Assembly: GCF_021352225.1 (NCBI RefSeq)
Contig: NZ_JAAUVI010000006.1
Span: 62,001-126,000 of the forward strand
DNA length: 64,000 bases
Reading direction: 5' to 3'
From: Methylobacterium sp. C25
GTDB taxonomy: Bacteria > Pseudomonadota > Alphaproteobacteria > Rhizobiales > Beijerinckiaceae
This document shows, piece by piece, positions 28,752 through 38,454 of the stretch (the first letter of the stretch is position 1; each line of letters starts with the position of its first letter). Below the pieces are notes generated by a model that did no database searches, was not told where the DNA came from, and saw only the letters and a list, made by a program, of their open reading frames with translations. The position numbers and the translations under genes are program-made.

Positions 28752-30068
28752 ATGCTGAACCAGGTCATCACCTCACGCCCCGCCCACCGCCTCGCCAGCG
28801 CCCTGCTGGCCGGCTCAGCGCTGCTGCTCCCGCTCCTCTCGCCTGCCTCGGCACGCGAGGATGTCGGCCAGGCCGAGTGGGCCCAGGACTACGCGGCGCC
28901 GCAGACAATGCAGGTTCGCCGCTCCTCGACACCGATCCTCTCGCCCCAGACCATCGCGGCAACCGAGCAGGTCATCGAGAAGTATCGCGCGATCGTCTCG
29001 CGCGGCGGCTGGCAGCCCGTCTCCGGCGCGGGCGGCCTGCGGATCGGCTCGCGCGGCCCGGCCGTCGGCGCCCTGCGTCAGCGCCTGATCGCCACGGGCG
29101 ACCTCGACGCCCAGGCCGGCAGCGGCGGCATCTACGATTCCTACGTCGCGGCCGGCGTGAAGCGCTTCCAGGCCCGCCACGGCCTCAGCCAGACCGGCCA
29201 GATGAGCCCGGCGACGCAGGCCGCGATGAACGTCTCCGCCGACATCCGCCTGCGCCAGCTCGAGACCAACCTGATCCGTCTGCGTTCTTATTCGGGCGAT
29301 CTCGGCCGCCGCTTCGTCATCACCAACCTGCCCGCCGCCCTCGTCCAGACGGTCGAGAACGGTCAGGTCGTGACGATCCACGCCGCCGGCGTCGGCAAGA
29401 TCGACCGCCAGTCGCCGATCATGAATACCAAGGCGACGCAGATCAATTTCAACCCCTTCTGGACGGTCCCGGCTTCCATCGTGAAGAAGGACCTCATCCC
29501 CAAGATGCAGAAGGATCCGAACTACCTCACCGACAACAAGATCCGCATCTTCCGCGGCGAGACCGAGATCTCACCACGCTCGGTGAACTGGAACTCTGAC
29601 GAGGGCACGCATTACCGCTACCGTCAGGATTCGGGCGCCGACTTCAACTCGATGGGCGTCGTGCGCATCAACATTCCGAACCCCTACGGCGTGTTCATGC
29701 ACGACACGAACTCGCGCGGCGTGTTCGGCGACGACTTCCGCTTCATCTCCTCGGGCTGCGTGCGCCTGCAGAACGTGCGCGAGTACATCACCTGGCTGCT
29801 CAAGGACACGCCCGGTTGGGACCGCGCCCATGTCGAGCAGGCCGTGGAGAGCGGCCAGCGCATCGACGCGACGCTGACCCAGCCCGTGCCGGTCTACTGG
29901 ACCTACATCACCGCCTGGGCGACGCCGGACGGCACCGTCCAGTTCCGCGACGACATCTACAAGCGCGACGGCGTGAACGTGCCCTCGACCATCGAGGCAC
30001 CGACCCCGGTGGCGAGCGCCGCCTCGACCCAGCCCGAGCGTTTCGAACAGTTCGACGAAGAGAACTGA
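28752..30068 (+). CDS. L,D-transpeptidase (YkuD domain) with peptidoglycan-binding domain
   Basis: This 438-residue periplasmic enzyme forms 3-3 peptidoglycan cross-links or attaches proteins to the wall. It has a signal peptide (residues 1-36), a peptidoglycan-binding helical domain (about 95-160, starting LRIGSRGPAVGALRQRL) and a YkuD domain. The catalytic Cys336 lies in FISSGCVRLQ, preceded by the FMHDTNSRGVF block with its His. The overall plan is like YcbB/LdtD. ATG 28752 opens directly into the signal peptide. L,D-transpeptidases are abundant in polar-growing Hyphomicrobiales, which fits the growth-pole protein at 55-61 kb. Confidence 0.94.
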   Translation: MLNQVITSRPAHRLASALLAGSALLLPLLSPASAREDVGQAEWAQDYAAPQTMQVRRSSTPILSPQTIAATEQVIEKYRAIVSRGGWQPVSGAGGLRIGSRGPAVGALRQRLIATGDLDAQAGSGGIYDSYVAAGVKRFQARHGLSQTGQMSPATQAAMNVSADIRLRQLETNLIRLRSYSGDLGRRFVITNLPAALVQTVENGQVVTIHAAGVGKIDRQSPIMNTKATQINFNPFWTVPASIVKKDLIPKMQKDPNYLTDNKIRIFRGETEISPRSVNWNSDEGTHYRYRQDSGADFNSMGVVRINIPNPYGVFMHDTNSRGVFGDDFRFISSGCVRLQNVREYITWLLKDTPGWDRAHVEQAVESGQRIDATLTQPVPVYWTYITAWATPDGTVQFRDDIYKRDGVNVPSTIEAPTPVASAASTQPERFEQFDEEN

Positions 30069-30119
30069 TCTTTTCGGCATCGGCAGCGAGGCTCCTCAAG
30101 CCTCGCGCAGACGACACTG

Positions 30120-30156
30120 AAAGACCCGCTCCTCTCGAACAGAGGTGCGGGTCTTT
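30120..30156 (+). terminator. Rho-independent terminator after the L,D-transpeptidase gene
   Basis: AAAGACCCGC and its complement GCGGGTCTTT enclose a further CCTCT/AGAGG stem, giving about 15 paired bases around CGAAC. The short T-run is followed by CCTC. Confidence 0.8.
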
Positions 30157-30187
30157 CCTCATTTGGTTTGCGAGAGAGAACACCGTC

Positions 30188-30643
30188 TTGGCACCCATCG
30201 TGGCGATCGGCCTCCACCTCGCCGCGCTCCTCGGCGGCGCGGCCTTCGTGCTTCAGCAGGCGGCCAACGCGAATCTCAGGGGGGCCCTCGGCTCGCCGTT
30301 CTGGGCGGGGCTCACGAACTTCCTGGCCGGCGGACTGGTGCTGAGCATCGTCCTGATCGCCATCCGGGAGCCTCTGCCGTCCCTCCAGGTCGTGACCAGG
30401 GCGCCGTGGTTCACGTGGATCGGCGGCTGCCTCGGCGCGCTCTACATCATCGGCATCATCTTCCTGCTGCCGAGGCTCGGCGCTGCGACCGTGGTCGCCC
30501 TATTCATGGTCGGGCAGATCCTGACCTCACTCACCTTCGATCATTTCGGCCTGCTCGGTGCGCCGATCCGGGAGGTCGGGCTGCCGCGCCTGCTCGGCGC
30601 CATCCTGATGGTCGCCGGGGTCGGGCTGATCTGCGCCTTCTGA
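30188..30643 (+). CDS. YdcZ-like (DMT family, EamA half-size) membrane protein
   Basis: This 151-residue protein has about five membrane helices and the YdcZ/DUF606 pattern: a start with helix 1 then FVLQQAANANLRGALGSPFWAGLTNF, and a C-terminal RLLGAILMVAGVGLI block. The family belongs to the drug/metabolite transporter superfamily and often acts as homo- or heterodimers; the substrate is unknown. The start is set at TTG 30188 after a GAGAGAGAA ribosome site, and GTG 30200 is an alternative. It is convergent with the TehA-like gene across a shared hairpin. Confidence 0.82.
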   Translation: MAPIVAIGLHLAALLGGAAFVLQQAANANLRGALGSPFWAGLTNFLAGGLVLSIVLIAIREPLPSLQVVTRAPWFTWIGGCLGALYIIGIIFLLPRLGAATVVALFMVGQILTSLTFDHFGLLGAPIREVGLPRLLGAILMVAGVGLICAF

Positions 30644-30649
30644 GACCAC

Positions 30650-30680
30650 GACACGGCCGGCCCGATCGGCCGGCCGTGTC
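30650..30680. terminator. Perfect 13-bp hairpin between convergent genes
   Basis: GACACGGCCGGCC, loop CGATC, then GGCCGGCCGTGTC. It lies between the YdcZ-like stop (30643) and the TehA-like stop (30693), so it is probably a bidirectional terminator, but there is no U-tract on either side. Confidence 0.6.
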
Positions 30681-30692
30681 ACGTCGCTGGCG

Positions 30693-31697
30693 TCAGCTGA
30701 GCGACTTCAGTTCCCCCCTGGCGACCCCGACGAGGGTACGGATCGCGAGGCCGGCAATCACCACCGTAGCGAGTGCGAGGGTCGCCAGCGCGATCCCGTC
30801 GAGAACGGGGTGGCCGGCATGCCCGGCGTAGCGGATCGCCGCCCCGGCCGTTGCCGCGAGGGGGAAGCTGACCGCCCACCAAGAGAGGCGGAACGGGCAG
30901 GCGAAGGGCAGGTCGCGCAGCTGGCGCAGCAGGACCGCCAGGATGAAGAGCGACAGCAGGACCAGCGCCTCCGCGAAGGTGTCGATCTGGCCCGTGGTGG
31001 CGACGTAGCTCGTGAAGCCCACCGAGAAGGGCGCGATCAGGATCATCAGCGTCGGCCGCAGAGCTTCCGGCATTGGCTCCTCGAAGAGCAGGCGGGAGAA
31101 GATCAGCGTGAAGAGCGGCACCGCGAAGAACAGGCCGACGCTGAACGCGAACAGGCTGATCCCGTGCGTCATCGGCAGGTCGAGGGAGGGAGCGGCGAGC
31201 GGCACGTCGAGCAGGCCGACCACCGGCACGATCCAGGCTGGCGTCGCGTGGGCGACCTGTTGGCGGCTGCTCATCCAGCGGCTGACGATGTGCCAGGCGA
31301 ACAGCATCATCAGCACGGTGCCGATGATCCAGAGGCCGTCAGCGAGCGGGGCGCTGTAGCGGACCAGCACGATCGGCAGCAGCAGAAGGCTGATAATCGC
31401 CGTGCCGAACAGGCTGCTCGCGATCGGATGCTTGAACTCTGCGGCGACCGCATCCGGTGCCGTCACCGCCTTCACGCCGTAGGCACCGGTGAGCGCGACG
31501 AAGGCCAGGACGGCGAGCCAGCCGATTGCGTCGCTGATCAGGGGCGAGACGCCGTGGCGTGAGGATGCGAGGTGCCACGCCACGCTCAACCCGGTCAGTC
31601 CCATGACGGAACCGAACAGGCTGACAGGAAGGTAGGCGAGATAACGCCGACGCGACGCTGCGACGTTATCGGCAGGAGAAAGAGGAATCGTAGTCAT
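30693..31697 (-). CDS. SLAC1/TehA family anion or dicarboxylate transporter
   Basis: This 334-residue protein has about ten membrane helices and the SLAC1/TehA fold: an N-terminal YLPVSLFGSVMGLTGLSVAW block, the FKHPIASSLFGT block near residue 90, and a repeated helical hairpin pattern. Members are tellurite-resistance/C4-dicarboxylate carriers or anion channels. ATG 31697 is chosen because the first helix then starts at the usual distance, and the upstream in-frame sequence is not conserved in character. An AraC regulator lies divergent 149 bases away and probably controls it. Confidence 0.9.
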   Translation of the reverse strand: MTTIPLSPADNVAASRRRYLAYLPVSLFGSVMGLTGLSVAWHLASSRHGVSPLISDAIGWLAVLAFVALTGAYGVKAVTAPDAVAAEFKHPIASSLFGTAIISLLLLPIVLVRYSAPLADGLWIIGTVLMMLFAWHIVSRWMSSRQQVAHATPAWIVPVVGLLDVPLAAPSLDLPMTHGISLFAFSVGLFFAVPLFTLIFSRLLFEEPMPEALRPTLMILIAPFSVGFTSYVATTGQIDTFAEALVLLSLFILAVLLRQLRDLPFACPFRLSWWAVSFPLAATAGAAIRYAGHAGHPVLDGIALATLALATVVIAGLAIRTLVGVARGELKSLS

Positions 31698-31846
31698 CGG
31701 CTGAAATCCCGCACGAGAGAGGATCGTTGATCGATGAGGTATGCCAGGACGGCTCGTGCCGCGATGGCCGCACGGCGCATCCTCATGTCCGCGCGGATCA
31801 ATCACTGATATCGCTCAGGCGAGGCGCGAGACATCGAGGACGTCGC

Positions 31847-32839
31847 ATGGAGCAAAAGCCGGAGGAGGGGGCCCCGGATGCGCTGACCGGGCTCGCGCCG
31901 ATGCTGAGGGTACGGCCGGAGTTGCAGGACCTCTGCTGGTACAGCCATGCTTGGCATTCTGCGCATCCCCCGGAGGCCGCCGGCTGGGCGCCGTTCCACA
32001 TCGTCGCCGAGGGTCGTTGCCTGATGGAGCGTGCGGGCGAGGCGCCGGTGCTGCTCGGGGCCGGGGACATCGCCGTGCTGCCGCAGGGGGACGCGCACAC
32101 CGTGCGCGGCGTGTCCGACAGGGTGGTGGAGACGTCCAGGACAGTCGAGACGCACGGAGCAGTCCGCCTCGTCCGCAACGGCGAGGGCAAGCCGGAGACC
32201 GAATTGATCTGCGGACGCCTGCGCTTCGAGCAGGCGTCGTCGAGCCCCATCCTTGCGCTGCTGCCGCCTCTCGTGGTGATGCATGCGGACGAGGAAACCG
32301 CCTTGCGGCTGCGCGCGCTCGTGGCGACGATCCGCGACGAGCTCAGCCACGCCGCGGCGGGCTCGGGCGCCATCGCTACTGATCTGGCGAGCGCGTTGCT
32401 GCTCATGGTACTGCGTGCACATCTGGAACGCAGGATGACGGGAAGCGGTCTGCTGCGCCTCCTCTCCGATCCGATCACGGCGCGCGCCTCCGCGGCGCTA
32501 CTGGGAGATCCCCGTCGGGACTGGTCGCTCGACGAGATCGCGAGCGCCGCCCATGTCTCCCGTGCGACCTTGGTGCGGAGCTTCCGGAGGGTCGCAGGCA
32601 CCGCTCCCCTAACCTTCCTCGCCGGGCTGCGCCTCGGTCTGGCGCATCAGCGCCTGGAAACCAGCAGCGACCCGCTGGCCCGCATCGCCGCCGAGGTCGG
32701 ATACGAGTCCGAGAGCGCCTTCAGCCGCGCCTTCCAGCGCCAGTTCGGAGTGAGGCCAGGCGCCGTCCGGGGCATGGCTCGGACAACTACGGAAGCGGGT
32801 GTCGAGGAAGGAAAAACCCGAGCTGTGGGAGGCTCATGA
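31847..32839 (+). CDS. AraC family transcriptional regulator with cupin sensor domain
   Basis: This 330-residue protein has an N-terminal cupin-type sensor (about residues 20-190) and a C-terminal AraC DNA-binding domain (about 215-315) with two helix-turn-helix units. These are seen in WSLDEIASAAHVSRATLVRSF and then the DPLARIAAEVGYES block followed by FSRAFQRQFG. The group is like cupin_6/AraC regulators that sit beside transporter or oxidoreductase genes. The start ATG 31847 has GAGGA eight bases upstream. It is divergent from the TehA-like transporter gene, its likely target. Confidence 0.92.
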   Translation: MEQKPEEGAPDALTGLAPMLRVRPELQDLCWYSHAWHSAHPPEAAGWAPFHIVAEGRCLMERAGEAPVLLGAGDIAVLPQGDAHTVRGVSDRVVETSRTVETHGAVRLVRNGEGKPETELICGRLRFEQASSSPILALLPPLVVMHADEETALRLRALVATIRDELSHAAAGSGAIATDLASALLLMVLRAHLERRMTGSGLLRLLSDPITARASAALLGDPRRDWSLDEIASAAHVSRATLVRSFRRVAGTAPLTFLAGLRLGLAHQRLETSSDPLARIAAEVGYESESAFSRAFQRQFGVRPGAVRGMARTTTEAGVEEGKTRAVGGS

Positions 32840-33000
32840 GGCCTTCATCGTCAAAAAATTTCAGGGTCGCGGCAAATTCAGCTGTGGTTGGCGTGCATCA
32901 TACCTGCGTGTACTAACTGCAGCCTGAGACGCCCCCTGTGAACGCCCACGGGTCGACGGGTGCGCGACACCCCCAAAGAACAAGCAACGAGGCCAGTTTC

Positions 33001-34302
33001 ATGAGCGCCGGTACAGCAGCCGCCAACGACGCCACCAGCCGCTTCTTCTCCGCCCACGTCACGGAGACCGATCCCGAACTCGCCAAGGCCCTCGAGCAGG
33101 AGCTCGGCCGCCAGCGGCATGAGATCGAGCTGATCGCCTCGGAGAACATCGTCTCCCGCGCGGTGCTCGAGGCCCAGGGCTCGGTGCTCACCAACAAGTA
33201 CGCCGAGGGCTATCCGGGCCGCCGCTACTATGGCGGTTGCCAGTATGTCGACGTGGCCGAGAACCTCGCCATCGACCGGGCCAAGCGCCTGTTCAATTGC
33301 GGCTTCGCCAACGTGCAGCCGAATTCCGGCTCGCAGGCGAACCAGGGCGTGTTCATGGCGCTCATGCAGCCGGGCGACACCTTCCTGGGCCTCGACCTCG
33401 CCGCCGGCGGCCACCTCACCCACGGCGCCCCTCCGAACGTATCGGGCAAGTGGTTCAAGCCGGTCTCCTACGGCGTGCGCCGCGAGGACCAGCGCATCGA
33501 CATGGATCAGGTCCAGAAGCTCGCCGAGGAGCACAAGCCGAAGGTGATCATCGCCGGCGGCTCAGGCTATCCGCGCCACTGGGACTTCGCGCGGTTCCGT
33601 GAGATTGCCGATTCCGTCGGCGCCTACTTCTTCGTCGACATGGCCCACTTCGCCGGCCTCGTCGCCGCGGGCCTGCATCCGTCGCCGTTCCCGCATGCGC
33701 ATGTCGCCACCACGACGACCCACAAGACCCTGCGCGGCCCACGCGGCGGCATGATCCTCACGAACGACGAGGCGCTCGCCAAGAAGTTCAATTCGGCGAT
33801 CTTCCCCGGCCTGCAGGGCGGCCCGCTCATGCACGTCATCGCCGGCAAGGCTGTGGCCTTCGGCGAGGCGCTCAAGCCCGAGTTCAAGGTCTACGCGCAG
33901 CAGGTGATCGAGAACGCCAAGGCTCTGGCCGAGACCCTGATCGCAGGCGGCTACCACATCACCTCGGGCGGCACCGACAACCACCTGATGCTCGTCGACC
34001 TCACCGGCAAGAACCTCACCGGCAAGGCCGCCGAGGCTGCGCTCTCGCGGGCCGACATCACCTGCAACAAGAACGGCATCCCGTTCGACCCGCAGAAGCC
34101 GACCATCACATCGGGCATCCGTCTCGGTACCCCGGCTTCGACCTCGCGCGGATTCGGCGTCGCCGAGTTCAAGCAGGTCGGTGGCTTCATCGTCGAGGTG
34201 CTCGACGGCCTCGTCGAGAAGGGCGAGGGCGGTGATGCCGCGATCGAGGCCAAGGTGAAGGAGCAGGTGCACGCCCTCACGGCGCGTTTCCCGATCTACT
34301 AG
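33001..34302 (+). CDS. glyA: Serine hydroxymethyltransferase
   Basis: This 433-residue PLP enzyme interconverts serine plus tetrahydrofolate with glycine plus methylene-tetrahydrofolate. In methylotrophs it is the entry point of the serine cycle for C1 assimilation. The PLP lysine is Lys242 in [13 protein letters not shown]. Other signatures are [25 protein letters not shown] and [13 protein letters not shown] 33001 gives the start [11 protein letters not shown]. The frame is open further upstream, to about 32938, but without a ribosome site. The 160-base upstream gap carries the promoter, and a strong terminator follows. nrdR and the riboflavin genes come next. Confidence 0.98.
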   Translation: MSAGTAAANDATSRFFSAHVTETDPELAKALEQELGRQRHEIELIASENIVSRAVLEAQGSVLTNKYAEGYPGRRYYGGCQYVDVAENLAIDRAKRLFNCGFANVQPNSGSQANQGVFMALMQPGDTFLGLDLAAGGHLTHGAPPNVSGKWFKPVSYGVRREDQRIDMDQVQKLAEEHKPKVIIAGGSGYPRHWDFARFREIADSVGAYFFVDMAHFAGLVAAGLHPSPFPHAHVATTTTHKTLRGPRGGMILTNDEALAKKFNSAIFPGLQGGPLMHVIAGKAVAFGEALKPEFKVYAQQVIENAKALAETLIAGGYHITSGGTDNHLMLVDLTGKNLTGKAAEAALSRADITCNKNGIPFDPQKPTITSGIRLGTPASTSRGFGVAEFKQVGGFIVEVLDGLVEKGEGGDAAIEAKVKEQVHALTARFPIY

Positions 34303-34340
34303 TCGCGCGGGCGCCCTTTCGGCGCCTTCGCCACCACGCT

Positions 34341-34376
34341 AGAAACGGCCGCGGATCGATGTCCGCGGCCGTTTTC
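34341..34376 (+). terminator. Rho-independent terminator of glyA
   Basis: AAACGGCCGCGGA at 34343-34355 pairs with TCCGCGGCCGTTT at 34362-34374 around the loop TCGATG. The 13-bp stem runs into a T-rich end. It separates glyA from nrdR. Confidence 0.88.
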
Positions 34377-34407
34377 TGTTCCGGCGCCAGCGAGGTTTTT
34401 TGAGCCG

Positions 34408-34938
34408 ATGCGCTGTCCCTATTGCGGCGGCCCCGATACGCAGGTGAAGGACTCGCGCCCGAGCGAGGATTCCGCCGCCATCCGCCGCCGCCGCGTCTGC
34501 CCGGATTGCGGTGGGCGCTTCACCACTTTCGAGCGGGTACAATTGCGCGAGCTCATGGTGCTCAAGCGCTCAGGCAAGCGCGTGCCCTTCGACCGCGACA
34601 AGCTGGAACGCTCCATCGACATCGCCCTGCGCAAGCGCCCGGTCGATCCCGAGCGCGTCGAGCGGCTGATCTCCGGCATCACTCGGCAGTTCGAGAGCGG
34701 CGGCGAGAACGAAGTGACGAGCGAGGCCATCGGCGAGGCGGTCATGGAGGGGCTCAAGGGCCTCGACGACGTCGCCTACGTACGCTTCGCCTCGGTCTAC
34801 AAGAACTTCGCCGAACCGCAGGACTTCAAGGACCTGCTCGGCACGCTCGCCGGCGACGCGACGCTGCCCTTCGGCGAAGCGCCCGAGAAATCCGGAGCGC
34901 CGCGCAAGCGCGGCCGGACGGCGAAATCCGGCGCGTGA
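34408..34938 (+). CDS. nrdR: Transcriptional repressor NrdR
   Basis: This 176-residue repressor senses the dATP/ATP ratio and shuts down ribonucleotide reductase genes. An N-terminal zinc ribbon with Cys3, Cys6, Cys31 and Cys34 binds NrdR boxes, and an ATP-cone domain (about residues 49-139) binds nucleotides ([17 protein letters not shown], then [12 protein letters not shown]). The C-terminal 30 residues are an extra basic tail. Its stop overlaps the GTG of ribD by four bases, the usual nrdR-ribD coupling in proteobacteria. Two NrdR boxes stand upstream of nrdJ at 3608-3654. Confidence 0.98.
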   Translation: MRCPYCGGPDTQVKDSRPSEDSAAIRRRRVCPDCGGRFTTFERVQLRELMVLKRSGKRVPFDRDKLERSIDIALRKRPVDPERVERLISGITRQFESGGENEVTSEAIGEAVMEGLKGLDDVAYVRFASVYKNFAEPQDFKDLLGTLAGDATLPFGEAPEKSGAPRKRGRTAKSGA

Positions 34939-36047
34939 GCGAGCAGGCGGCGGCCGATCAGCGCTTCATGCGGCTCGCGCTGGCCCTGGGCCGGCGCAAT
35001 CTCGGCCGGACCTGGCCGAACCCCTCCGTCGGCGCGGTGGTCGTCAAGGACGGCGTCATCGTCGGGCAGGGCGTGACCGCGCCCGGCGGACGCCCCCATG
35101 GCGAGCCCGTGGCCCTGGCCATGGCCGGTGACCTCACCCGTGGCGCGACGCTCTATGTCGGCCTCGAGCCCTGCTCGCATCACGGCCGCACGCCGCCCTG
35201 CACGGACGCGATCACGGCGGCCGGAATCACGCGCGTCGTCTCCGCGATCGAGGATCCCGATCCGCGTGTCGCTGGCCGAGGCCATGCACTGCTGCGCGAG
35301 GCGGGCATTGCGGTCGAGACTGGCCTGCTGCGGGACGACGCTGTCCGCGACCATCGCGGCCATATCAGCCGCATCACGCGTGGGCGGCCGAGCCTGCACC
35401 TGAAGCTCGCCCGGACCCAGGACGGGTTCGCAGCCCATGCCGGCAACGATCGGCTGCGCATCACCGGGCCGCTCGCCGACGGCGCAGTGCACCTTTGGCG
35501 CGCCCATGCCGACGCGATCCTCGTCGGGATCGGCACGGTAAGGGCCGACGATCCCGCCCTAACCGTCCGCCTGCCAGGGCTCGCCGAGCGCTCGCCTCTT
35601 CGCGTGGTACTCGATTCGGATCTGCGGCTGAATTCGGCCTATCGGCTTGTTCGCGGCGCTCGCGAGGTGCCAACGCTGGCGATCAGCACACGCAACGCCC
35701 CGGCTCATGCCAAGCGGATGCTCGCGTCCTTCGGCGTCGAGGTGGTCTGCGTCGATGCCGGGCCGGACGGCCGTGTCGACCTGCATGCCGCGATGAGCGC
35801 TCTCGCCGAGCGCGGAATCACCCGGCTCTGCAGCGAGGGCGGCCCGAGCCTCGCCGATGCGCTCGGTGCGGCCGACCTCGTCGACGTCCTCACCGTCTTC
35901 ACCGGTCCGACAGCGATTGGCGCGGGCGGCGGCCTACCCGCGATCGGTCCGCATCTGGACAACGCGCTCGCCACGGGCCACCTGCGCGAGGCCGAATCCC
36001 TGATGCTGGGACCGGACCATGCCGTTACCTACGAGCGGAGCAACTGA
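34935..36047 (+). CDS. ribD: Bifunctional riboflavin deaminase/reductase RibD
   Basis: This 370-residue enzyme catalyses the deamination and side-chain reduction steps after GTP cyclohydrolase II in riboflavin synthesis. The N-terminal deaminase domain has the zinc site HxE as HGE (instead of the more common HAE) and [11 protein letters not shown], near residues 55-95. The C-terminal reductase domain starts with the [12 protein letters not shown] block and has the [13 protein letters not shown] block. GTG 34935 overlaps the nrdR stop, and riboflavin synthase follows three bases after the stop, so nrdR-ribD-ribE are one operon. Confidence 0.96.
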   Translation: MSEQAAADQRFMRLALALGRRNLGRTWPNPSVGAVVVKDGVIVGQGVTAPGGRPHGEPVALAMAGDLTRGATLYVGLEPCSHHGRTPPCTDAITAAGITRVVSAIEDPDPRVAGRGHALLREAGIAVETGLLRDDAVRDHRGHISRITRGRPSLHLKLARTQDGFAAHAGNDRLRITGPLADGAVHLWRAHADAILVGIGTVRADDPALTVRLPGLAERSPLRVVLDSDLRLNSAYRLVRGAREVPTLAISTRNAPAHAKRMLASFGVEVVCVDAGPDGRVDLHAAMSALAERGITRLCSEGGPSLADALGAADLVDVLTVFTGPTAIGAGGGLPAIGPHLDNALATGHLREAESLMLGPDHAVTYERSN

Positions 36048-36050
36048 ACC

Positions 36051-36689
36051 GTGTTCACCGGCCTGATCAGTGACGTCGGCCGAATCGTCTCCGTCGAAGG
36101 CGACGACCGGCTGCGGCGCCTCGTCATCGACTCCGCCTACGATCCAGCGACGATCGCGCTCGGCGCCTCCATCGCCTGTTCCGGTCCCTGTCTGACCGCG
36201 GTGGCGATCGAGCCGCACGGCTCGGGCTGCCGGTTCTCGGTGGATGCCGCCGCCGAGACGCTGGCGCGCACCACGCTCGGCACCTGGATCGAGGGTCGTC
36301 GGATCAACCTGGAACGCTCGCTCAAGATCGGCGACGAACTCGGCGGGCACCTCGTAACCGGCCATGTCGACGGGATCGCCGAGATCGTCTCGCGCGAGGA
36401 AGTGACCGGCAGCGACGGTCCGTGGGGCGCAAGCACGCGCTTCACCTTGCGCGCTCCAAGCGCGCTCGCACCGTTCATCGCCGAAAAGGGTTCGGTCTGC
36501 CTCGACGGCACCTCGCTCACCGTCAACACGGTGGAGGGCGATCTCTTCTCGATCTTGCTGATCCCGCACTCGCTTTCCGTGACCACCTGGGGCGAACGCC
36601 GCGCGGCCGAACAGGTCAACCTCGAGGTCGACCTCATCGCCCGCTATGCCGCGCGGCTCACGGAGGCTCGCGGCTCGCTCGGCCTCTGA
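36051..36689 (+). CDS. ribE: Riboflavin synthase, alpha subunit
   Basis: This 212-residue enzyme dismutates two 6,7-dimethyl-8-ribityllumazine molecules into riboflavin plus a pyrimidine. It shows the two-barrel repeat. The first barrel begins MFTGLISDVGRI and contains IACSGPCLT (canonical NGVCLT-like, here with substitutions). The second contains the GHLVTGHVDG block and GTSLTVN. GTG 36051 starts three bases after ribD. In many alphaproteobacteria ribH follows directly; here three genes intervene. Confidence 0.96.
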   Translation: MFTGLISDVGRIVSVEGDDRLRRLVIDSAYDPATIALGASIACSGPCLTAVAIEPHGSGCRFSVDAAAETLARTTLGTWIEGRRINLERSLKIGDELGGHLVTGHVDGIAEIVSREEVTGSDGPWGASTRFTLRAPSALAPFIAEKGSVCLDGTSLTVNTVEGDLFSILLIPHSLSVTTWGERRAAEQVNLEVDLIARYAARLTEARGSLGL

Positions 36690-36695
36690 AGCGAG

Positions 36696-37067
36696 TCAGC
36701 GTTCGACGAAGCCGCTTGGCGTGGCTTCGTGCGGCAGCGACCATCCGAAATAGACCTCGACCGCGACGAGCCGGCCGCTACAGATCGTCAGAATCTCGGT
36801 GTTGCGGAACGCCTTGCCCGTATGGGTCCACGCTTCATAAGTCACGAAGACGCGCTCCCCGTCGGCCACGAGGTGGACGAAGCGGAAGCCTGCGAAGTGC
36901 GTATGGTTCGGCCAGCAACGCTCAAAATAGGTCTTCCGGTCGAGTGCGTTATCGACCGGGCTGGTGAAAGAGAAGTCGTCTCCAATCACCGCCTCGATCG
37001 CAGCGCGGTCGCCATCGGCGTAGGCCTGGTAGCAGCGCCGGGCGACCGCGATCCGGTCTTCGTCCAT
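36696..37067 (-). CDS. SnoaL/NTF2-like domain protein
   Basis: This 123-residue protein has the NTF2/SnoaL-like cone fold pattern: an N-terminal helix AVARRCYQAYADGD, then IGDDFSFTSPVDN, the RCWPNHTHFAGF block and the VYFGWSLP end. Such proteins are small isomerase- or hydrolase-like enzymes or stress proteins; a ligand cannot be named. It follows the YciI-like gene by five bases and is probably co-transcribed with it. The pair is antisense to the riboflavin operon. Confidence 0.82.
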   Translation of the reverse strand: MDEDRIAVARRCYQAYADGDRAAIEAVIGDDFSFTSPVDNALDRKTYFERCWPNHTHFAGFRFVHLVADGERVFVTYEAWTHTGKAFRNTEILTICSGRLVAVEVYFGWSLPHEATPSGFVER

Positions 37068-37072
37068 GGCGA

Positions 37073-37447
37073 TCAGCCCCCGAGGACATCGGCGAAATCC
37101 GACATCTCGTAGAACGGCCGGATCTCGATCTCGCTCGGTCCGGGCATCGGGTTGGGGCAGCGCTTCACCCAGGCCACCGCCTCGTCCATGTCCTTGATTT
37201 CCCAGATCCAGAAGCCGGCGACGAGCTCCTTTGTCTCGGCGAAGGGGCCATCGATGACGGTGCGATCGGCGCCGTCGAAGGCCACACGCTTGCCCTTGGA
37301 CGAGGGCTTCAAGCCGTCGGCCGTGACGAGGATGCCGGCTGCTTTGAGCTCCTCGTTATAAGCCCCCATCGCCGCCAACATTTCCTTGGCGGGCAGCTGG
37401 CCCGCCTCGCTGTCCGTCGTCGCCTTGACCAGAACCATCACGCGCAT
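37073..37447 (-). CDS. YCII-related domain protein (DGPF type)
   Basis: This 124-residue protein belongs to the YciI-related/DGPF group. The signs are a start MRVMVLVKAT, the ADGLKPSSKGKRV block, the diagnostic VIDGPFAETKELVAGFWIWE block near residues 66-85 and an acidic end. The fold is a ferredoxin-like dimer. Members are often linked to ECF sigma factors or to detoxification, but no sigma factor is near. It is first in a two-gene minus-strand operon with the SnoaL-like gene. Confidence 0.85.
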   Translation of the reverse strand: MRVMVLVKATTDSEAGQLPAKEMLAAMGAYNEELKAAGILVTADGLKPSSKGKRVAFDGADRTVIDGPFAETKELVAGFWIWEIKDMDEAVAWVKRCPNPMPGPSEIEIRPFYEMSDFADVLGG

Positions 37448-37610
37448 CGGTGCCTCCTACGTCCCGCCGAGACCATGCCGGCCTCACTTCGAAGACGCAC
37501 GGACGAGCGGCGAGCCGACAGTCACCCGAATTTTTTCGATGCCGCGTCCTCGGCTTGACGGAATCGGGCCGAGCGGCCGAGGCTACACGTCGCCGACGAG
37601 GGGGAAGCCG

Positions 37611-38315
37611 GTGATCACGCTCTACACTTTCGGACCGAATTTCGGGCTGCCCGACCCGAGCCCCTTCGTGATGAAGGCGCTGCTTCTCCTGAAGATGGCT
37701 GGCCTGCCCTTCACCAGCGACCACCGAGGCTTTCGCAAGGCACCGAAAGGCAAGCTGCCCTACCTGCGCGATGGCGATACCGTGGTGGCCGATTCGACCA
37801 TAATCCGCTGGCACCTGGAGCAGGCGCACGGCATCGATTTCGATGCGGGCTACGGGCCGGCCGAGAAGGCGGTGGGCTGGGCTGTCGAGAAGATGCTCGA
37901 GGAGCAGCTCTATTGGGCCGTGGTTCACGCGCGATGGTGCGACGACGCTAATTTCGAGCGCGGACCGGCGGCCTTCTTCGCGGCCGTGCCAGCTCCGGTT
38001 CGGCCACTCGTCAAGGCCGCGATCCGCCGGAAGGTGCTCCGTGATCTGCACGGACACGGCCTGGGCCGACATGCCAAATCCGAGATCGAGGCGATGGGCA
38101 TGCGCTCGATCGGGGCGCTCGCCGACATCCTCGGTGACAAGCCGTACCTCCTGGGCGCGACACCCTCGGGCTCAGACGCGACGGCTTGCGCCTTCATCGC
38201 CAGCTTGCTCTGCCCGGTCTTCGAGACGCCGCTGCGCGACGCGACGGTGGCACGGGCCAACCTAGTCGCTTACGAGCGGCGCATGCGCGCGCAGTACTTT
38301 GCTGAGGCGGCGTGA
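37611..38315 (+). CDS. Glutathione S-transferase family protein
   Basis: This 234-residue protein has an N-terminal thioredoxin-like GST domain, residues 1-75, with [19 protein letters not shown] and the [19 protein letters not shown] glutathione-binding block. It has an all-helical C-terminal domain with the [10 protein letters not shown] segment. It is of the failed-axon/metaxin-like group, as in bacterial proteins that carry the extra helical C-terminus. GTG 37611 follows GAGGGGGA closely, which settles the start. The gene lies between the minus-strand pair and ribH, interrupting the riboflavin gene order. Confidence 0.87.
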   Translation: MITLYTFGPNFGLPDPSPFVMKALLLLKMAGLPFTSDHRGFRKAPKGKLPYLRDGDTVVADSTIIRWHLEQAHGIDFDAGYGPAEKAVGWAVEKMLEEQLYWAVVHARWCDDANFERGPAAFFAAVPAPVRPLVKAAIRRKVLRDLHGHGLGRHAKSEIEAMGMRSIGALADILGDKPYLLGATPSGSDATACAFIASLLCPVFETPLRDATVARANLVAYERRMRAQYFAEAA

Positions 38316-38454
38316 GGCGCGAGCACATCAGCCTCGCATCCTCTGCCTTGCCGCTCCGGCCCGTTCCGGGCTAACGCTCGCGGCGCCCGAACACCGCGAC
38401 AGTCCGGTGACGGCCCGCGAGGATGCGCCGCTTCTCCCTTCGGATCACGGTTCC

